This document shows positions 36,074 through 44,985 of a DNA stretch of 64,000 bases, in pieces. Below the pieces are notes generated by a model. It made no database searches and was not told the DNA's origin. It saw only the letters and a program-made list of their open reading frames with translations. Source of the DNA: Bacillota bacterium. GTDB taxonomy: Bacteria; Bacillota; Clostridia; Acetivibrionales; DSM-1351. The stretch spans positions 8,682-72,681 of the forward strand of contig JAEYTP010000083.1 of assembly GCA_023433945.1 (NCBI GenBank), read 5' to 3'. Positions within the stretch are counted from its first letter, which is position 1, and every line of letters begins with the position of its first letter. The translations under genes were made by a program, and so were the position numbers.

Positions 36074-37555
36074 GTGCATAGAAGAAAATACGGATATTAT
36101 ACTGAAAAATTTAAGACATTATTGTTAGCCACACTGGTGGTTACATGTATCATACAGGTAGGAATTCTGTGGAGTAGTCAATCCGGCAGTTTTCCTTTTT
36201 CTTTTTTAGGTTCAGTTTTTTCATCAAACCCAATGTCACAGGCTACCTCGGATGATATAAAAGGAGATTTTGTGAGGCCTTACAAGGTCATTTTGTCATC
36301 CGGATATGAAAGTGATCATTTTATTATCGAAAACGGTTCGGAAGATTACAAACTTCTATGGGAAAATGCGAGTAAATACCTTGCAAAGGTATTGGGGGAC
36401 AAGCCCAAGCAGGTTATAGATTATAATCCTGACGATTGGGGCAGGTTAGTTGCTTCGAGACCTTATGCATTCGAGTTCAAGACCTCTATACCTATTGAGC
36501 TTATAGAGTGGGCGATAGAGACCAAGAGTTCCAGCGAAGGGCCTAGAGATATATACAAGTTCATTATCAGTCCTAATGATACTGACAATAATTATAGCGA
36601 TATGATATACATAAGATCATCTAATAAGATATTTGTCTATGAAATGCCAAAGGGTACTACAAACTCAATTGGAGCAGAGACCTTCCTTAGGCTTTACAAT
36701 TCATATACAAATAGTCCAAATGCAAAGAATTATGAGTTTGCATTTGAAAAATTTAGAACTAAACAGGGTGCTATTTCCCAGGATATACTTACACCTATTA
36801 CAAAAATAAGCTACGAATTATATCCTGATACTGAAATAAGCCCACTATTCGAGAGTAGCATACAAAATGGCAATTATGACCTGGATTCTATATCGGAGAA
36901 GTTATTCGGAGACTCCGTAAATGACCTTTTCCCTGATTATGATGGAAATGGAGCACTGGTTTTTAAAAATGGTGAAAACATTTATAGAATATACAAGGAT
37001 TCAACCATTGAATACAGGTATATTGGATTTCAGGTTGCAGCAGATAAGCCAAATATTTTAGATGCCTACAAAAAGGCCATTACATTTATGATTGAGCACA
37101 GCAAGCATAATAAGCTTCTCTCAGGTGTAAATGTATACCTTAAATCAGTAGAGGAAAATAATCAGTCGTACGTATTCCAGTTTGATATTACAATAGACAC
37201 AAAAGATGGACAGGTTCCGGTACTGGTAAATAATTATGATGTAGCTGGTAATAAGCTATCGAGTATGATTTCCATTGAAGTAAATAGCAAGAGAGTGGTG
37301 CATGGACAATGGATAGCAATGACATTTAAACCTTCTGAGTATAGCAAGGAGTATCAGCTCAATATCTCAGAAGTTGCAGATAATCTTGCTATTAACTACC
37401 CTACACTTGATACTGCCAAGATATCAATCCAAGATGTAGAAGCATGCTATGTATTAAAATATACTGGTAAGACAATTTCTGTTTCACCGAGAGTCGCGAT
37501 ATTTACCGACGATAATTTTTATGATATACCGCTAAAGCAGACCGAAAAGAAGTAA
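36074..37555 (+). CDS. WalK-accessory membrane protein WalH (YycH-like)
   Basis: 493 aa with a short cytoplasmic N-terminus, one membrane helix (residues about 14-32, TLLLATLVVTCIIQVGILW) and a large extracytoplasmic part. Length, single-pass topology and position (between walK and a YycI-like gene) match YycH, which in Bacillus binds WalK at the membrane and tunes its activity. Sequence identity in this family is low, so context carries much of the call. The GTG start has only a weak SD. Confidence 0.8.
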   Translation: MHRRKYGYYTEKFKTLLLATLVVTCIIQVGILWSSQSGSFPFSFLGSVFSSNPMSQATSDDIKGDFVRPYKVILSSGYESDHFIIENGSEDYKLLWENASKYLAKVLGDKPKQVIDYNPDDWGRLVASRPYAFEFKTSIPIELIEWAIETKSSSEGPRDIYKFIISPNDTDNNYSDMIYIRSSNKIFVYEMPKGTTNSIGAETFLRLYNSYTNSPNAKNYEFAFEKFRTKQGAISQDILTPITKISYELYPDTEISPLFESSIQNGNYDLDSISEKLFGDSVNDLFPDYDGNGALVFKNGENIYRIYKDSTIEYRYIGFQVAADKPNILDAYKKAITFMIEHSKHNKLLSGVNVYLKSVEENNQSYVFQFDITIDTKDGQVPVLVNNYDVAGNKLSSMISIEVNSKRVVHGQWIAMTFKPSEYSKEYQLNISEVADNLAINYPTLDTAKISIQDVEACYVLKYTGKTISVSPRVAIFTDDNFYDIPLKQTEKK

Positions 37556-37570
37556 TGAGGGGCATAATTT

Positions 37571-38404
37571 ATGGATTGGAAACGTGCTAAAAATATACTT
37601 TTAATTACCTTTATAATACTTAATATGTGCTTGTCAGTTATTTTATACAACACTTATAAGGTTGAAGAGGTGTCGGATGATACAATAAGAAATACTAGAA
37701 AGATACTAGAACTCAATAATGTTCGTATCGAGTGTCCTATTCCAAATGAGATAGTAGAAGATCATATGCTTCAATACGAGGAACAGGAACTAAACCGCAA
37801 TGAGATTCTGAAATGGTTATTTGGTAGCACTTACCAAAACATAAGGATAGGCAGATATGTAAATGGGAGTAAAGTACTCGAATTTAAAACACCATATTAC
37901 TTTATATACAAGGATAGTAATCCTGGGATTGATATTAGTAAAATAACAAATAGAGATAGTGCCGATGCGTTTGTTAAGTCCTTTTTTAAAGGTGCATGCG
38001 TACCTCTTGATACCGAGTTTGTAATAGATGGGCATTACCCAGCCCTAAAAGAAGGGGATAGCATCAAAATAATGTACAAGGGTATATATGAGGGTCATAG
38101 CGTATTTGATAACTATGTAAATGTTGAAATTGATAAGAGTGGCGCTTTAACAGTAGAATACAGCTATAAAAGGCCTTTAAATATTACGCCCAGCAATCAA
38201 AACGTATCCCCTGCTTTTGAAGTCCTTATTAACAAGATGACCAACCAACCAGGAATTGATATAATTCAGGTGGATATAGGTTTTAAAGGGTATACCAGCG
38301 TCGAAGATACAAAAACGTTATATGAAGGACTTGCATGGAGAGTTGTAACTTCCAGCGGAGATGAATTTTACTTTAACGCAAGAAATGGAGACCCTATATT
38401 TTAG
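37571..38404 (+). CDS. WalK-accessory membrane protein WalI (YycI-like)
   Basis: 277 aa; one N-terminal helix (ILLITFIILNMCLSVILYN) after MDWKRAK, a start typical of YycI, then an extracytoplasmic domain. GAGGGG is positioned 8 bases before the ATG and 15 bases after the walH stop, so the two are co-translated. YycI and YycH form a complex with WalK in relatives; the same is inferred here. Confidence 0.83.
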   Translation: MDWKRAKNILLITFIILNMCLSVILYNTYKVEEVSDDTIRNTRKILELNNVRIECPIPNEIVEDHMLQYEEQELNRNEILKWLFGSTYQNIRIGRYVNGSKVLEFKTPYYFIYKDSNPGIDISKITNRDSADAFVKSFFKGACVPLDTEFVIDGHYPALKEGDSIKIMYKGIYEGHSVFDNYVNVEIDKSGALTVEYSYKRPLNITPSNQNVSPAFEVLINKMTNQPGIDIIQVDIGFKGYTSVEDTKTLYEGLAWRVVTSSGDEFYFNARNGDPIF

Positions 38405-38637
38405 CACCATTAGCATCCTAATAAATGCCGAAATAAATATTATATTGCATATAATTGGTATAGAATAATTGCATACTTAATGATATAATAGTGTGGAATA
38501 ATTCTGGGGTTCTTGTTTTTGCTTGTTAACATATTAGTTTTTTTACAAGAATTTTGCGAGAAATTTACTTAAGCAACGAAGGATAAAGGCAAATATTCTA
38601 CCATTTAGTTGGTGTTAGAAGGTTGGTGTAAATAGAT

Positions 38638-39903
38638 TTGGAAAAGTTTATTATAAACGGTCCATGTGCTCTCTCAGGGGAAGTTACTATTAGTGGTGCA
38701 AAGAATGCTGCAGTGGCTATTTTGCCCGCTGCACTTATGATAGATGGCGTTTCTAGAATAGAAAATGTACCCAATATTATGGATGTCAAGGTTCTGATAG
38801 ATATTCTTGGCAAATTAGGTGCAAATATTACTGTAGAAAATGAAAATACAATTATATGTGATTCGACAAAGGTAAATACTTGGACGGCTCCATACCAATT
38901 AGTAAAGAGCATGAGAGCGTCCTATTATTTATTGGGAGCACTGCTTGCCAGATTTGGTAAAGCAGAAGTTTCCTTGCCCGGGGGCTGCGATTTTGGGTTT
39001 AGGCCAATTGACCAGCACATCAAGGGTTTTCAAGCGATGGGAGCATCTGTAGAAATAGAACACGGCATTGTAAAGATATCAGCGGAGGAACTTACGGGTG
39101 CACAGATTTATCTTGATGTTGTAAGTGTTGGTGCTACTATTAACCTTATGCTCGCAGCAGTTATGGCGAAGGGACAGACTATTATTGAAAATGCGGCAAA
39201 AGAACCTCATGTGGTTGATGTTGCCAATTTCTTAAATGCCATGGGAGCTAATGTTAGAGGCGCTGGTACAGATGTTATAAAGATAAAAGGAGTTCCTGGA
39301 TTAAAAGGCGGAGGCACTCATTCAATAATTCCTGATATGATAGAAGCCGGCACATTCATGATTGCGGCGGCTGCTACAAAGGGTGAGGTTGTTGTAAAGA
39401 ATATCATACCAAAGCATATGGAGTCACTAACTGCAAAGCTTATTGAGATGGGTATAAAGGTAATTGAGGATGAAGACGCTATCACCATTTCAAATAGTGG
39501 TGTCGTTAAGAATGTCAACATTATGACATTGCCATACCCTGGCTTTCCTACCGATTTGCATCCTCAGGCAGCAGTGTTGCTTACTTTAGCCAAGGGACTC
39601 AGCACAATTACTGAGGGAGTCTGGGACTCAAGATTTCAGTATGTTGACGAGCTCAAGAGAATGGGCGCAAAGATACGAGTAGAAGGTAGAATTGCTGTTA
39701 TTGAAGGTGGAATACCTATTTCCGGTGCTCCAGTTAAGGCAACCGATTTGAGAGCAGGAGCTGCAATGGTATTAGCAGGTCTTATAGGTAGCGGTACTAC
39801 AGAAATAACAAACATTAAATATATTGATAGGGGCTATGAAAATCTGGTTAATAAGCTAAGAGCGCTTGGAGCAGATATTTCACGAGCACCACTAGAGGAG
39901 TAA
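38638..39903 (+). CDS. murA: UDP-N-acetylglucosamine 1-carboxyvinyltransferase
   Basis: 421 aa, standard MurA length. It catalyses the first committed step of peptidoglycan synthesis, transfer of enolpyruvate to UDP-GlcNAc. [16 protein letters not shown] holds the Lys-Asn substrate site and [14 protein letters not shown] the catalytic Cys (near residue 117), so classic fosfomycin sensitivity is expected. It starts at TTG with an AGGTTGGTG SD. The 233-base gap before it contains a TATAAT (38484-38489) without a clear -35. MurA lying inside the wal locus is unusual and puts wall synthesis next to its regulator. Confidence 0.95.
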   Translation: MEKFIINGPCALSGEVTISGAKNAAVAILPAALMIDGVSRIENVPNIMDVKVLIDILGKLGANITVENENTIICDSTKVNTWTAPYQLVKSMRASYYLLGALLARFGKAEVSLPGGCDFGFRPIDQHIKGFQAMGASVEIEHGIVKISAEELTGAQIYLDVVSVGATINLMLAAVMAKGQTIIENAAKEPHVVDVANFLNAMGANVRGAGTDVIKIKGVPGLKGGGTHSIIPDMIEAGTFMIAAAATKGEVVVKNIIPKHMESLTAKLIEMGIKVIEDEDAITISNSGVVKNVNIMTLPYPGFPTDLHPQAAVLLTLAKGLSTITEGVWDSRFQYVDELKRMGAKIRVEGRIAVIEGGIPISGAPVKATDLRAGAAMVLAGLIGSGTTEITNIKYIDRGYENLVNKLRALGADISRAPLEE

Positions 39904-40017
39904 ATATCTACAATAGTATTAGTGTATAGAGCTAATGCTAATACAAAGAACTAAAAATAGGGATATGCAAATAATGCAATCTCACACATAAACTAGTAGG
40001 CTAGCAGGAGAATATAA

Positions 40018-40809
40018 ATGATAAAATTTTGCAGTTTGTTCAGCGGAAGCAGTGGTAATGCCTTATTTATAGGGACAGAACGTACCAAGCTTCTGATTGA
40101 TGCAGGCCTTAGCGGAAAGAGAATTTTAGAGGCGCTTTGTTCTATTGGTGAAAATCCAGCAGAACTCAGCGCTATATTAATTTCACATGAGCATGTAGAT
40201 CATGTTAGGGGAGCGGGAATTCTGTCAAGAAAACAGGATATTCCTATCTATGCAAACGAGTCTACTTGGGAGGCAATGGAGACTGGTATAGGACCGGTTA
40301 AATTAGTGAATAGAAAGTGTTTTACGACGGGTGACTGCTTTGAAATAGGAGATATCTGCGTTAGGCCGTTTAGCATTCCACATGACGCAGCTGAGCCGGT
40401 AGGATATAACTTTATGGCAGAGGGAAAGAAAGTTACTACTGCTACCGATATAGGGCATGCTACAAATGAATTGATTGATAATATATCTGAAAGTGACCTT
40501 TTGTTGTTAGAATCAAATCACGATATAGAGATGCTCAAGGTTGGTCCGTATCCTTGGCCGCTAAAGAAGCGTATTCTTGGAGACCATGGACATTTATCAA
40601 ATGAAATAGCGGCTAAAATTATAGCGTATATGGCGGAAAAGGGTGGCAAAAAGTTTATACTTGGTCATTTAAGCCATGAAAACAACTTTCCGGAATTAGC
40701 ATATCAGACAAGCTATAATGCCTTGACTGAAAAGAAGATTGCTGTTGGCAGCGATGTAATGTTAGAAGTAGCGCGCCGAGACAGGGCGGGAAGTATAAAT
40801 ATTCTGTAG
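40018..40809 (+). CDS. walJ: Metallo-beta-lactamase fold hydrolase WalJ (YycJ-like)
   Basis: 263 aa. The metal-binding motif SHEHVDHVRG, further ligands in IPHDAAEPVGY and TDIGHA, and GHLSHENN are those of the YycJ group, thought to act as a nuclease linked to DNA replication and division. Only walJ of the wal locus commonly extends outside the regulators, and here it precedes rlmH as in Bacillus. The last codons (RDRAGSINIL) are reused as degenerate repeats downstream. SD CAGGAG. Confidence 0.88.
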   Translation: MIKFCSLFSGSSGNALFIGTERTKLLIDAGLSGKRILEALCSIGENPAELSAILISHEHVDHVRGAGILSRKQDIPIYANESTWEAMETGIGPVKLVNRKCFTTGDCFEIGDICVRPFSIPHDAAEPVGYNFMAEGKKVTTATDIGHATNELIDNISESDLLLLESNHDIEMLKVGPYPWPLKKRILGDHGHLSNEIAAKIIAYMAEKGGKKFILGHLSHENNFPELAYQTSYNALTEKKIAVGSDVMLEVARRDRAGSINIL

Positions 40810-40929
40810 ATAGTGCACAGCGAATGTAAGACCACATCAAGACAGGGTTGGCAGTATAGATATACTTTAGGATAGATATAGAGTACATTAGTACACCAAG
40901 TCAGGGCAGGTAGTATAGATATTTTGTAA
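40778..40929 (+). repeat. Three degenerate direct repeats starting in the walJ 3' end
   Basis: A 32-base unit recurs at 40778-40809 (inside walJ, ending at its stop codon), 40839-40870 and 40898-40929, spaced 59-61 bases. The core GACAGGG..GG.AGTATA.ATAT is kept in all three with scattered changes. The rest of the gap to rlmH (to 41103) is AT-rich and shows nothing else recognisable. Confidence 0.75.
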
Positions 40930-41103
40930 GAAGCACAGAGAGATAGTGTGATTAGCACAAATCATAATAAAGAATATTATGTAGTACAAATACATTTTAG
41001 ATAATAATTAATATATTATCATGTATTAGCGAGAATCAATCGGGTGATATTAATACATCATTATTAATTATATTTATTTCTCGGATACAAATAAGGAATC
41101 ACT

Positions 41104-41583
41104 ATGAAGATAACCATTGCAGCAGTAGGAAAATTAAAAGAAAAGTATTTAAAGGACGCGATTGCCGAATACAAGAAGAGGCTTTCGCGTTTTACTGATA
41201 TAGAACTAATTGAGGTTGATGACGAGCATGCCCCTGATAATCTAAGCCCTGCGCAAGAACAGCAGGTAAAACAAAAGGAGGCTGAACGTCTCTTGAAGCG
41301 TGTAAAAGAAGGAAGCTATATAGTATTATTAGATGTATCAGGTGACCAAATAGACTCGGAAGGTTTTTCAAAAAAACTTGACAGTATTATGTTGTCAGGT
41401 GGCTCTCATATCACATTTATAATAGGCGGAAGCTTAGGGTTGGATGAAAGCCTTATTAAGGCTGCAAGCTACCGAATATCGCTATCCAAAATGACATTTC
41501 CTCACCAGCTTGCAAGGGTTATATTGCTCGAGCAGGTTTACCGTGCGTTCAAGATAATGCGTAATGAAACGTATCATAAGTGA
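41104..41583 (+). CDS. rlmH: 23S rRNA pseudouridine-1915 N3-methyltransferase
   Basis: 159 aa, exact family length. SPOUT fold with ITIAAVGKLKEKYLKDAI at the start, LLDVSGDQIDSEGF, the SAM-binding knot FIIGGSLGLDESL and the C-terminal MTFPHQLARVILLEQVYRAF then ETYHK. It methylates the pseudouridine at position 1915 of 23S rRNA. It is the classic downstream neighbour of the walRKHIJ locus. Confidence 0.96.
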   Translation: MKITIAAVGKLKEKYLKDAIAEYKKRLSRFTDIELIEVDDEHAPDNLSPAQEQQVKQKEAERLLKRVKEGSYIVLLDVSGDQIDSEGFSKKLDSIMLSGGSHITFIIGGSLGLDESLIKAASYRISLSKMTFPHQLARVILLEQVYRAFKIMRNETYHK

Positions 41584-41707
41584 GTCCACTAATTTATCTT
41601 ATAATTTATCATGGTATAGGAATTTATAAAAGGTTTTACATATACTATTTCTCTGACGATGTTTGGAGTATAATAACTTTACTTTCGTATAACACGCAGT
41701 CTATTTA

Positions 41708-41716
41708 TGATATAAT
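41708..41716 (+). promoter_or_regulatory. Extended -10 promoter of the antitoxin-like gene
   Basis: TGATATAAT at 41708-41716 (TGA plus TATAAT) lies 38 bases before the ATG. The -35 region is not recognisable. Confidence 0.6.
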
Positions 41717-41753
41717 ACTTATGTAAGGAACTGTAAATAAGGAGGGATAGAAT

Positions 41754-42014
41754 ATGACCCTTGCAAAGAAAATTGAACAAGTATTAAAAGGCGAGTTAAG
41801 GCCAGAAAGCATAAAAACAGTAGTTGAAATAGCGGAATTTTTAAAGTTTAAAGAGAGCCAAAAAAAGTGGAATGAAATTAACCAGTCTGAACCTGAATAT
41901 ATTACTACAGAGGAACAAGCCCATCTTGAAGAGGCAAAAGCAAAGGGAGAATTTGTTGACCAGGACGACCTGCTAAAAGAATTGGGGATAAATAAAGATG
42001 ATATACAGAATTAA
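41754..42014 (+). CDS. Antitoxin-like small protein (orphan)
   Basis: 86 aa with an excellent SD (AAGGAGGGAT). The N-terminal ~35 residues are helical (LAKKIEQVLKGELRPESI); the acidic C-terminus (EEAKAKGEFVDQDDLLKELG) looks like the toxin-wrapping tail of antitoxins of RelE/ParE-type modules. The next reading frame starts at the overlapping ATG at 41998 and reads only MIYRIKLTN before a stop, much like the first residues of RelE/ParE toxins. The gene therefore looks like the surviving half of a decayed toxin-antitoxin pair. Family not certain. Confidence 0.65.
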   Translation: MTLAKKIEQVLKGELRPESIKTVVEIAEFLKFKESQKKWNEINQSEPEYITTEEQAHLEEAKAKGEFVDQDDLLKELGINKDDIQN

Positions 42015-42027
42015 GTTAACTAATTAA
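41998..42027 (+). pseudogene. Vestigial RelE/ParE-type toxin start
   Basis: A nine-codon frame, MIYRIKLTN then TAA, overlaps the end of the antitoxin-like gene by 17 bases. RelE/ParE toxins commonly begin with a similar M-x-Y-x-I-x-x-T strand and commonly overlap their antitoxin gene in this way. No continuation was found in the following bases. This is inferred from a very short sequence. Confidence 0.35.
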
Positions 42028-42149
42028 CATCATATACATTAAAATTATTGAATTCATGACTAAAGTATTAATTGGAAAAAAAGTCGGACATTTCTAAAAC
42101 TCATATGATATTATATTCTCATCTTAAGATATTTGAGGAGCGCGTCCTT

Positions 42150-43505
42150 ATGAATTATTATGAGCGGATACAAAAATCCATTGAGTACATTGAAACCAAT
42201 ATTGAGAATGAGATTGACTTAAATCACGCAGCCAGAGAGGCTTTTATGTCGCAGTCAAACTATTATCGGATGTTTTTTGCTCTTGTAGGCTTTACAGTAA
42301 AGGAGTATATACGACAACGAAGAATAAGCCTTGCAGCATCTGAGCTGCATAGCAGTGATAGTAAAGTGATGGATATTGCTATTAAGTATGATTTTGAAAG
42401 TCAAGACTCATTTTCCAGAGCATTCAAACGTATTACAGGATTTTTGCCCAGTCAATTCAGACAAAATCAGTCAGTATATAGTTTTGAAAGGGTGAGTGTT
42501 ATGGATAAATATTTTGAGATTCAAGATAGTGGGTTGCTTGAAAAGTACCCAGATATTAAGGTGTTAAAGAACCTTGAACCAATGAGGGTAGCGTACTACT
42601 GTTATTATGGAACAAACCCTGAACATCAAGCATTTTCAGTGGTAAGTGAATGGCTCAAGAAAAGCGGTTTGGATATGGAGAAGGATGGCCTAAGAATATT
42701 TGGGTATAACAGCCCTGATCCTGCCACTCCAACTCAAGAAGAGTATGGGTATGAGATTTGCGTGACAATAAATGACACGGTACAGGTAAATGATGAAAAA
42801 GTAAAAACTAAGATACTAGAGGGCGGCCTTTATGCTGTTTCGGCAGTTAAGAGAGGCATAAATGGTGATGTTGGAGAAGAAATAATGAAGGCATGGCAGC
42901 GCTTTAGGAACTGGATTCAAGACAGTAAGTATATCTATGGAGGGCATCAGTACTTAGAGGAGCATTTAGGCTTTGATGATGACTTTAATCATGTTGGTGG
43001 GGTTGACTTATATATGCCGATTATGGAGCGTTCCGAATTAGATAATACTAAGACCTTTGTGGATGTTGAACCAATGTGGACTGCTTCATATACTGTGACG
43101 GGGGATAACGCAATTGAAAATGGGCGAGAATTTCTTTTAAACTGGGCTAAGGATAGAGGGTTGTTTGATGATGGTAAAGTGCATAGATTTTTTGGTTACT
43201 ATAATCATGAGAGGATGGGACAAAAGGACTTCTTCTACAAGATTCATGTAACCGTTGATAAGGATTTTGTTACTAATGATGATAATATTCAGTTAGAGCA
43301 GTTTAATGGTGGGCATTACGCTGTTATGAAAGCACAATATAGATACTTGGGTGGAGCATGGAGTGAATTTATTAATTGGATCTCAAGAAGCCCTAAATAC
43401 TCCTTTGGAGATTGGTGGTTTTTCGAGGAATATATGATTGATAAGCCAGTTATAGAAATGGATACTGAAATTGAGCTACATATGCCTGTTAAATTAAAAG
43501 AATAA
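42150..43505 (+). CDS. AraC-family regulator with two GyrI-like effector domains
   Basis: 451 aa from ATG 42150, with GAGGAG 9 bases upstream; the frame is open 26 codons further without an SD. The two AraC helix-turn-helix motifs occupy residues 1-105 (LNHAAREAFMSQSNYYRMFF and KVMDIAIKYDFESQDSFSRA, ending F-K-R-I-T-G-F-L-P). They are followed by two consecutive GyrI-like/effector-binding domains (about 125-285 and 290-450; EPMRVAYYCYYG.. and EPMWTASYTVTG..). This is a Rob/BltR-like ligand-sensing design, but with the sensor duplicated. The target is unknown; the divergent neighbour is a small multidrug-resistance-type exporter. Confidence 0.85.
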   Translation: MNYYERIQKSIEYIETNIENEIDLNHAAREAFMSQSNYYRMFFALVGFTVKEYIRQRRISLAASELHSSDSKVMDIAIKYDFESQDSFSRAFKRITGFLPSQFRQNQSVYSFERVSVMDKYFEIQDSGLLEKYPDIKVLKNLEPMRVAYYCYYGTNPEHQAFSVVSEWLKKSGLDMEKDGLRIFGYNSPDPATPTQEEYGYEICVTINDTVQVNDEKVKTKILEGGLYAVSAVKRGINGDVGEEIMKAWQRFRNWIQDSKYIYGGHQYLEEHLGFDDDFNHVGGVDLYMPIMERSELDNTKTFVDVEPMWTASYTVTGDNAIENGREFLLNWAKDRGLFDDGKVHRFFGYYNHERMGQKDFFYKIHVTVDKDFVTNDDNIQLEQFNGGHYAVMKAQYRYLGGAWSEFINWISRSPKYSFGDWWFFEEYMIDKPVIEMDTEIELHMPVKLKE

Positions 43506-43512
43506 AGAACTT

Positions 43513-43551
43513 GTAAAAGCTTGAAGTAGTAGATATACTTCAAGCTTTTAC
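43513..43551. terminator. 16-bp inverted repeat between converging genes
   Basis: GTAAAAGCTTGAAGTA (43513-43528) is perfectly complementary to 43536-43551 with a 7-base loop, just after the AraC-type gene and beyond the end of the - strand sugE-like gene. T-runs are included in the stem arms rather than following it, so efficiency is uncertain. Confidence 0.65.
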
Positions 43552-43573
43552 TATGTAAGTATGTAGTGTAATC

Positions 43574-43641
43574 TGCATTTATTATATGGTTGCATTTATT
43601 ATATGGTTGTATTTAGTACAAGGTTGCATTTAGTACAAGCT
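43574..43641. repeat. 17-base tandem repeat, four copies
   Basis: TGCATTTATTATATGGT occurs at 43574-43590 and 43591-43607, followed by two diverged copies (43608-43624, 43625-43641) with TTTAGTACAAG in the centre. A separate 20-base direct repeat (GTTAGCAAGTCGTCAAGTTT and GTTACCAAGTCGTAAAGTTT) lies at 43655-43674 and 43705-43724. No gene is seen here. Confidence 0.85.
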
Positions 43642-43735
43642 GAATGTCATCAAAGTTAGCAAGTCGTCAAGTTTTTATGTGATACAAGTTTGCACGTAAT
43701 TAAGGTTACCAAGTCGTAAAGTTTACAAGGGTTAA

Positions 43736-44053
43736 TTATGCTGAGGTAAGCTTTAGTCCAAATATACCTATCAATATTAAACCTAGAAAAACAATTCTCT
43801 GCATACTAAGAGCTTCATTGAAAAGGAAAATTCCCAATATTACTGTACCCAAGGCACCAATTCCCGTCCAGATAGCATATGCAGTACCTATTGGGAGTGA
43901 TTTTGTTGCTAGTGACAAGAGATAAAAGCTTATTATCATCCCTCCTAAAGTAATCAAGGATGGATATAATTTTGTAAATCCATGAGAGTATTTAAGCCCC
44001 ATAGCCCATATTACTTCAAAAATTCCTGCAATAAAAAGATAAACCCACGCCAT
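43736..44053 (-). CDS. gdx: SMR-family guanidinium exporter (SugE/Gdx)
   Basis: 105 aa, four helices. [20 protein letters not shown] holds the essential Glu in helix 1. [19 protein letters not shown] is the SugE/Gdx-type signature that separates guanidinium exporters from EmrE. ATG 44053 is used; the upstream GTG is inside the AAAGGAGGTGA SD. Gdx exchanges guanidinium for protons. The guanidine-I riboswitch directly upstream supports this substrate. Confidence 0.93.
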   Translation of the reverse strand: MAWVYLFIAGIFEVIWAMGLKYSHGFTKLYPSLITLGGMIISFYLLSLATKSLPIGTAYAIWTGIGALGTVILGIFLFNEALSMQRIVFLGLILIGIFGLKLTSA

Positions 44054-44075
44054 TTTGATTCTCACCTCCTTTGGT

Positions 44076-44270
44076 TAAAAAATAAAGCCTGAAAGATATC
44101 ATCTTGATACCTCCCAGGCTTTTATCCCTCCGTGACACAGCCATACAGCTGTGAGTTACCTCTTGGTCACAAGGCCAGTAAACATAAATGCAAGCAAACT
44201 GTTAGCAGATTCTATTTGAATGCTGATATTTGCTTTCTATTAGTGCAAACTGCGGAACCCTAGATAACTT
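44076..44270 (-). ncRNA. Guanidine-I (ykkC) riboswitch with terminator platform
   Basis: On the - strand the conserved blocks appear in order: ATCTAGGGTTCCG (from 44267), ACTGGCC..CAAGAGG, then CACGGAGGGATAAAAGCC and TGGGAGGT. The 3' conserved block AAAGCCTG (44122-44115) also pairs with CAGGCTTT (44091-44084), enclosing GGTATC/GATATC, to form a terminator followed by a T-run (44083-44077). Ligand binding would block the terminator and turn on the SugE-type exporter. The P1b arm after TTCCG is long: CAGT and ACTG enclose about 70 bases. Confidence 0.93.
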
Positions 44271-44298
44271 ATTAATACAACTTTTCGCATACTAAAGT

Positions 44299-44431
44299 GT
44301 AGTTTGTTATATAACTTAAGTGTAGTAAGTTATATAACTTAATGCAGTTGGTTATATAACTTAATGTTGCTTGTTATGTGACTTAATATATTTTGTTATT
44401 TAACTTAGCGTAGTTAATTATATATACTTTC
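44299..44431. repeat. 22-base tandem repeat array with palindromic core
   Basis: Five to six units of 22 bases (starts 44299, 44322, 44344, 44366, 44388, 44410) with consensus GTAGTTTGTTATATAACTTAAT. The core GTTATATAAC is a perfect palindrome, so each unit can form a small hairpin. Units diverge toward the 3' side. The remaining sequence to 44641 is very AT-rich and shows no gene. Confidence 0.85.
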
Positions 44432-44641
44432 AAAAAACAAGTCAATTATATTGTATATTTATCAGTTAATTATACTATATATTTGTTAGACAATTATCGT
44501 ATTTTATAGAGGCATTAGTCTTATAACTATCATTCATTACATTATATTTATCAGTAATTAACTTATAAGTATACCTTGTATTCTTTAGTTTTATGTAATC
44601 TTAGTATATATAATCTCAATACGTTTAAGTATACGGTGTAC

Positions 44642-44920
44642 TTATACAGCATGTTCCTCAAGTATGTTTTTTAGTGCTGCAATTGAACTGGTATGAGATC
44701 GTGCGATCTTTATATTCCGACCTTTAACTTCGCTCAAGGCACAGCGTATCATTTTGTGAGAAACGGTACTAGTAAACAAAACTAATAAATCAGGGCTTCC
44801 AATATTCTTGAGACTACTGGACATTTTGGGGTATACTTTCGCTTTACATTTGTACTCAACGCAAAGGTTTTTATATTCGCGGAGCATACATTCGTTTCCT
44901 CCTACTATTACTACACTCAT
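44642..44920 (-). CDS. DUF2325 family protein
   Basis: 92 aa. The fold begins SVVIVGGNECMLREYKNLC and has VYPKM, DLLVLFTSTVSHKM and the final HTSSIAALKNIL, the pattern of DUF2325. The function of the family is not established. Strong SD (GAAGGAGGA). It lies 65 bases downstream of the YgbA-like gene on the same strand, so the two probably share a transcript. Confidence 0.85.
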   Translation of the reverse strand: MSVVIVGGNECMLREYKNLCVEYKCKAKVYPKMSSSLKNIGSPDLLVLFTSTVSHKMIRCALSEVKGRNIKIARSHTSSIAALKNILEEHAV

Positions 44921-44985
44921 AATAATCCTCCTTCTTTTAACTCTCCTAATTAAATCTTCTCTTATCTTAAATATGTTTATATTTC

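Noticed and set aside
39916..39944. GTATTAG/CTAATAC pairing after murA as a terminator
   Set aside because: Only 7 bp with a 15-base loop and no T-run.
43574..44431. Possible CRISPR array
   Set aside because: The 17- and 22-base repeats are directly adjacent with no spacers of uniform length, units are degenerate and no cas genes are present.
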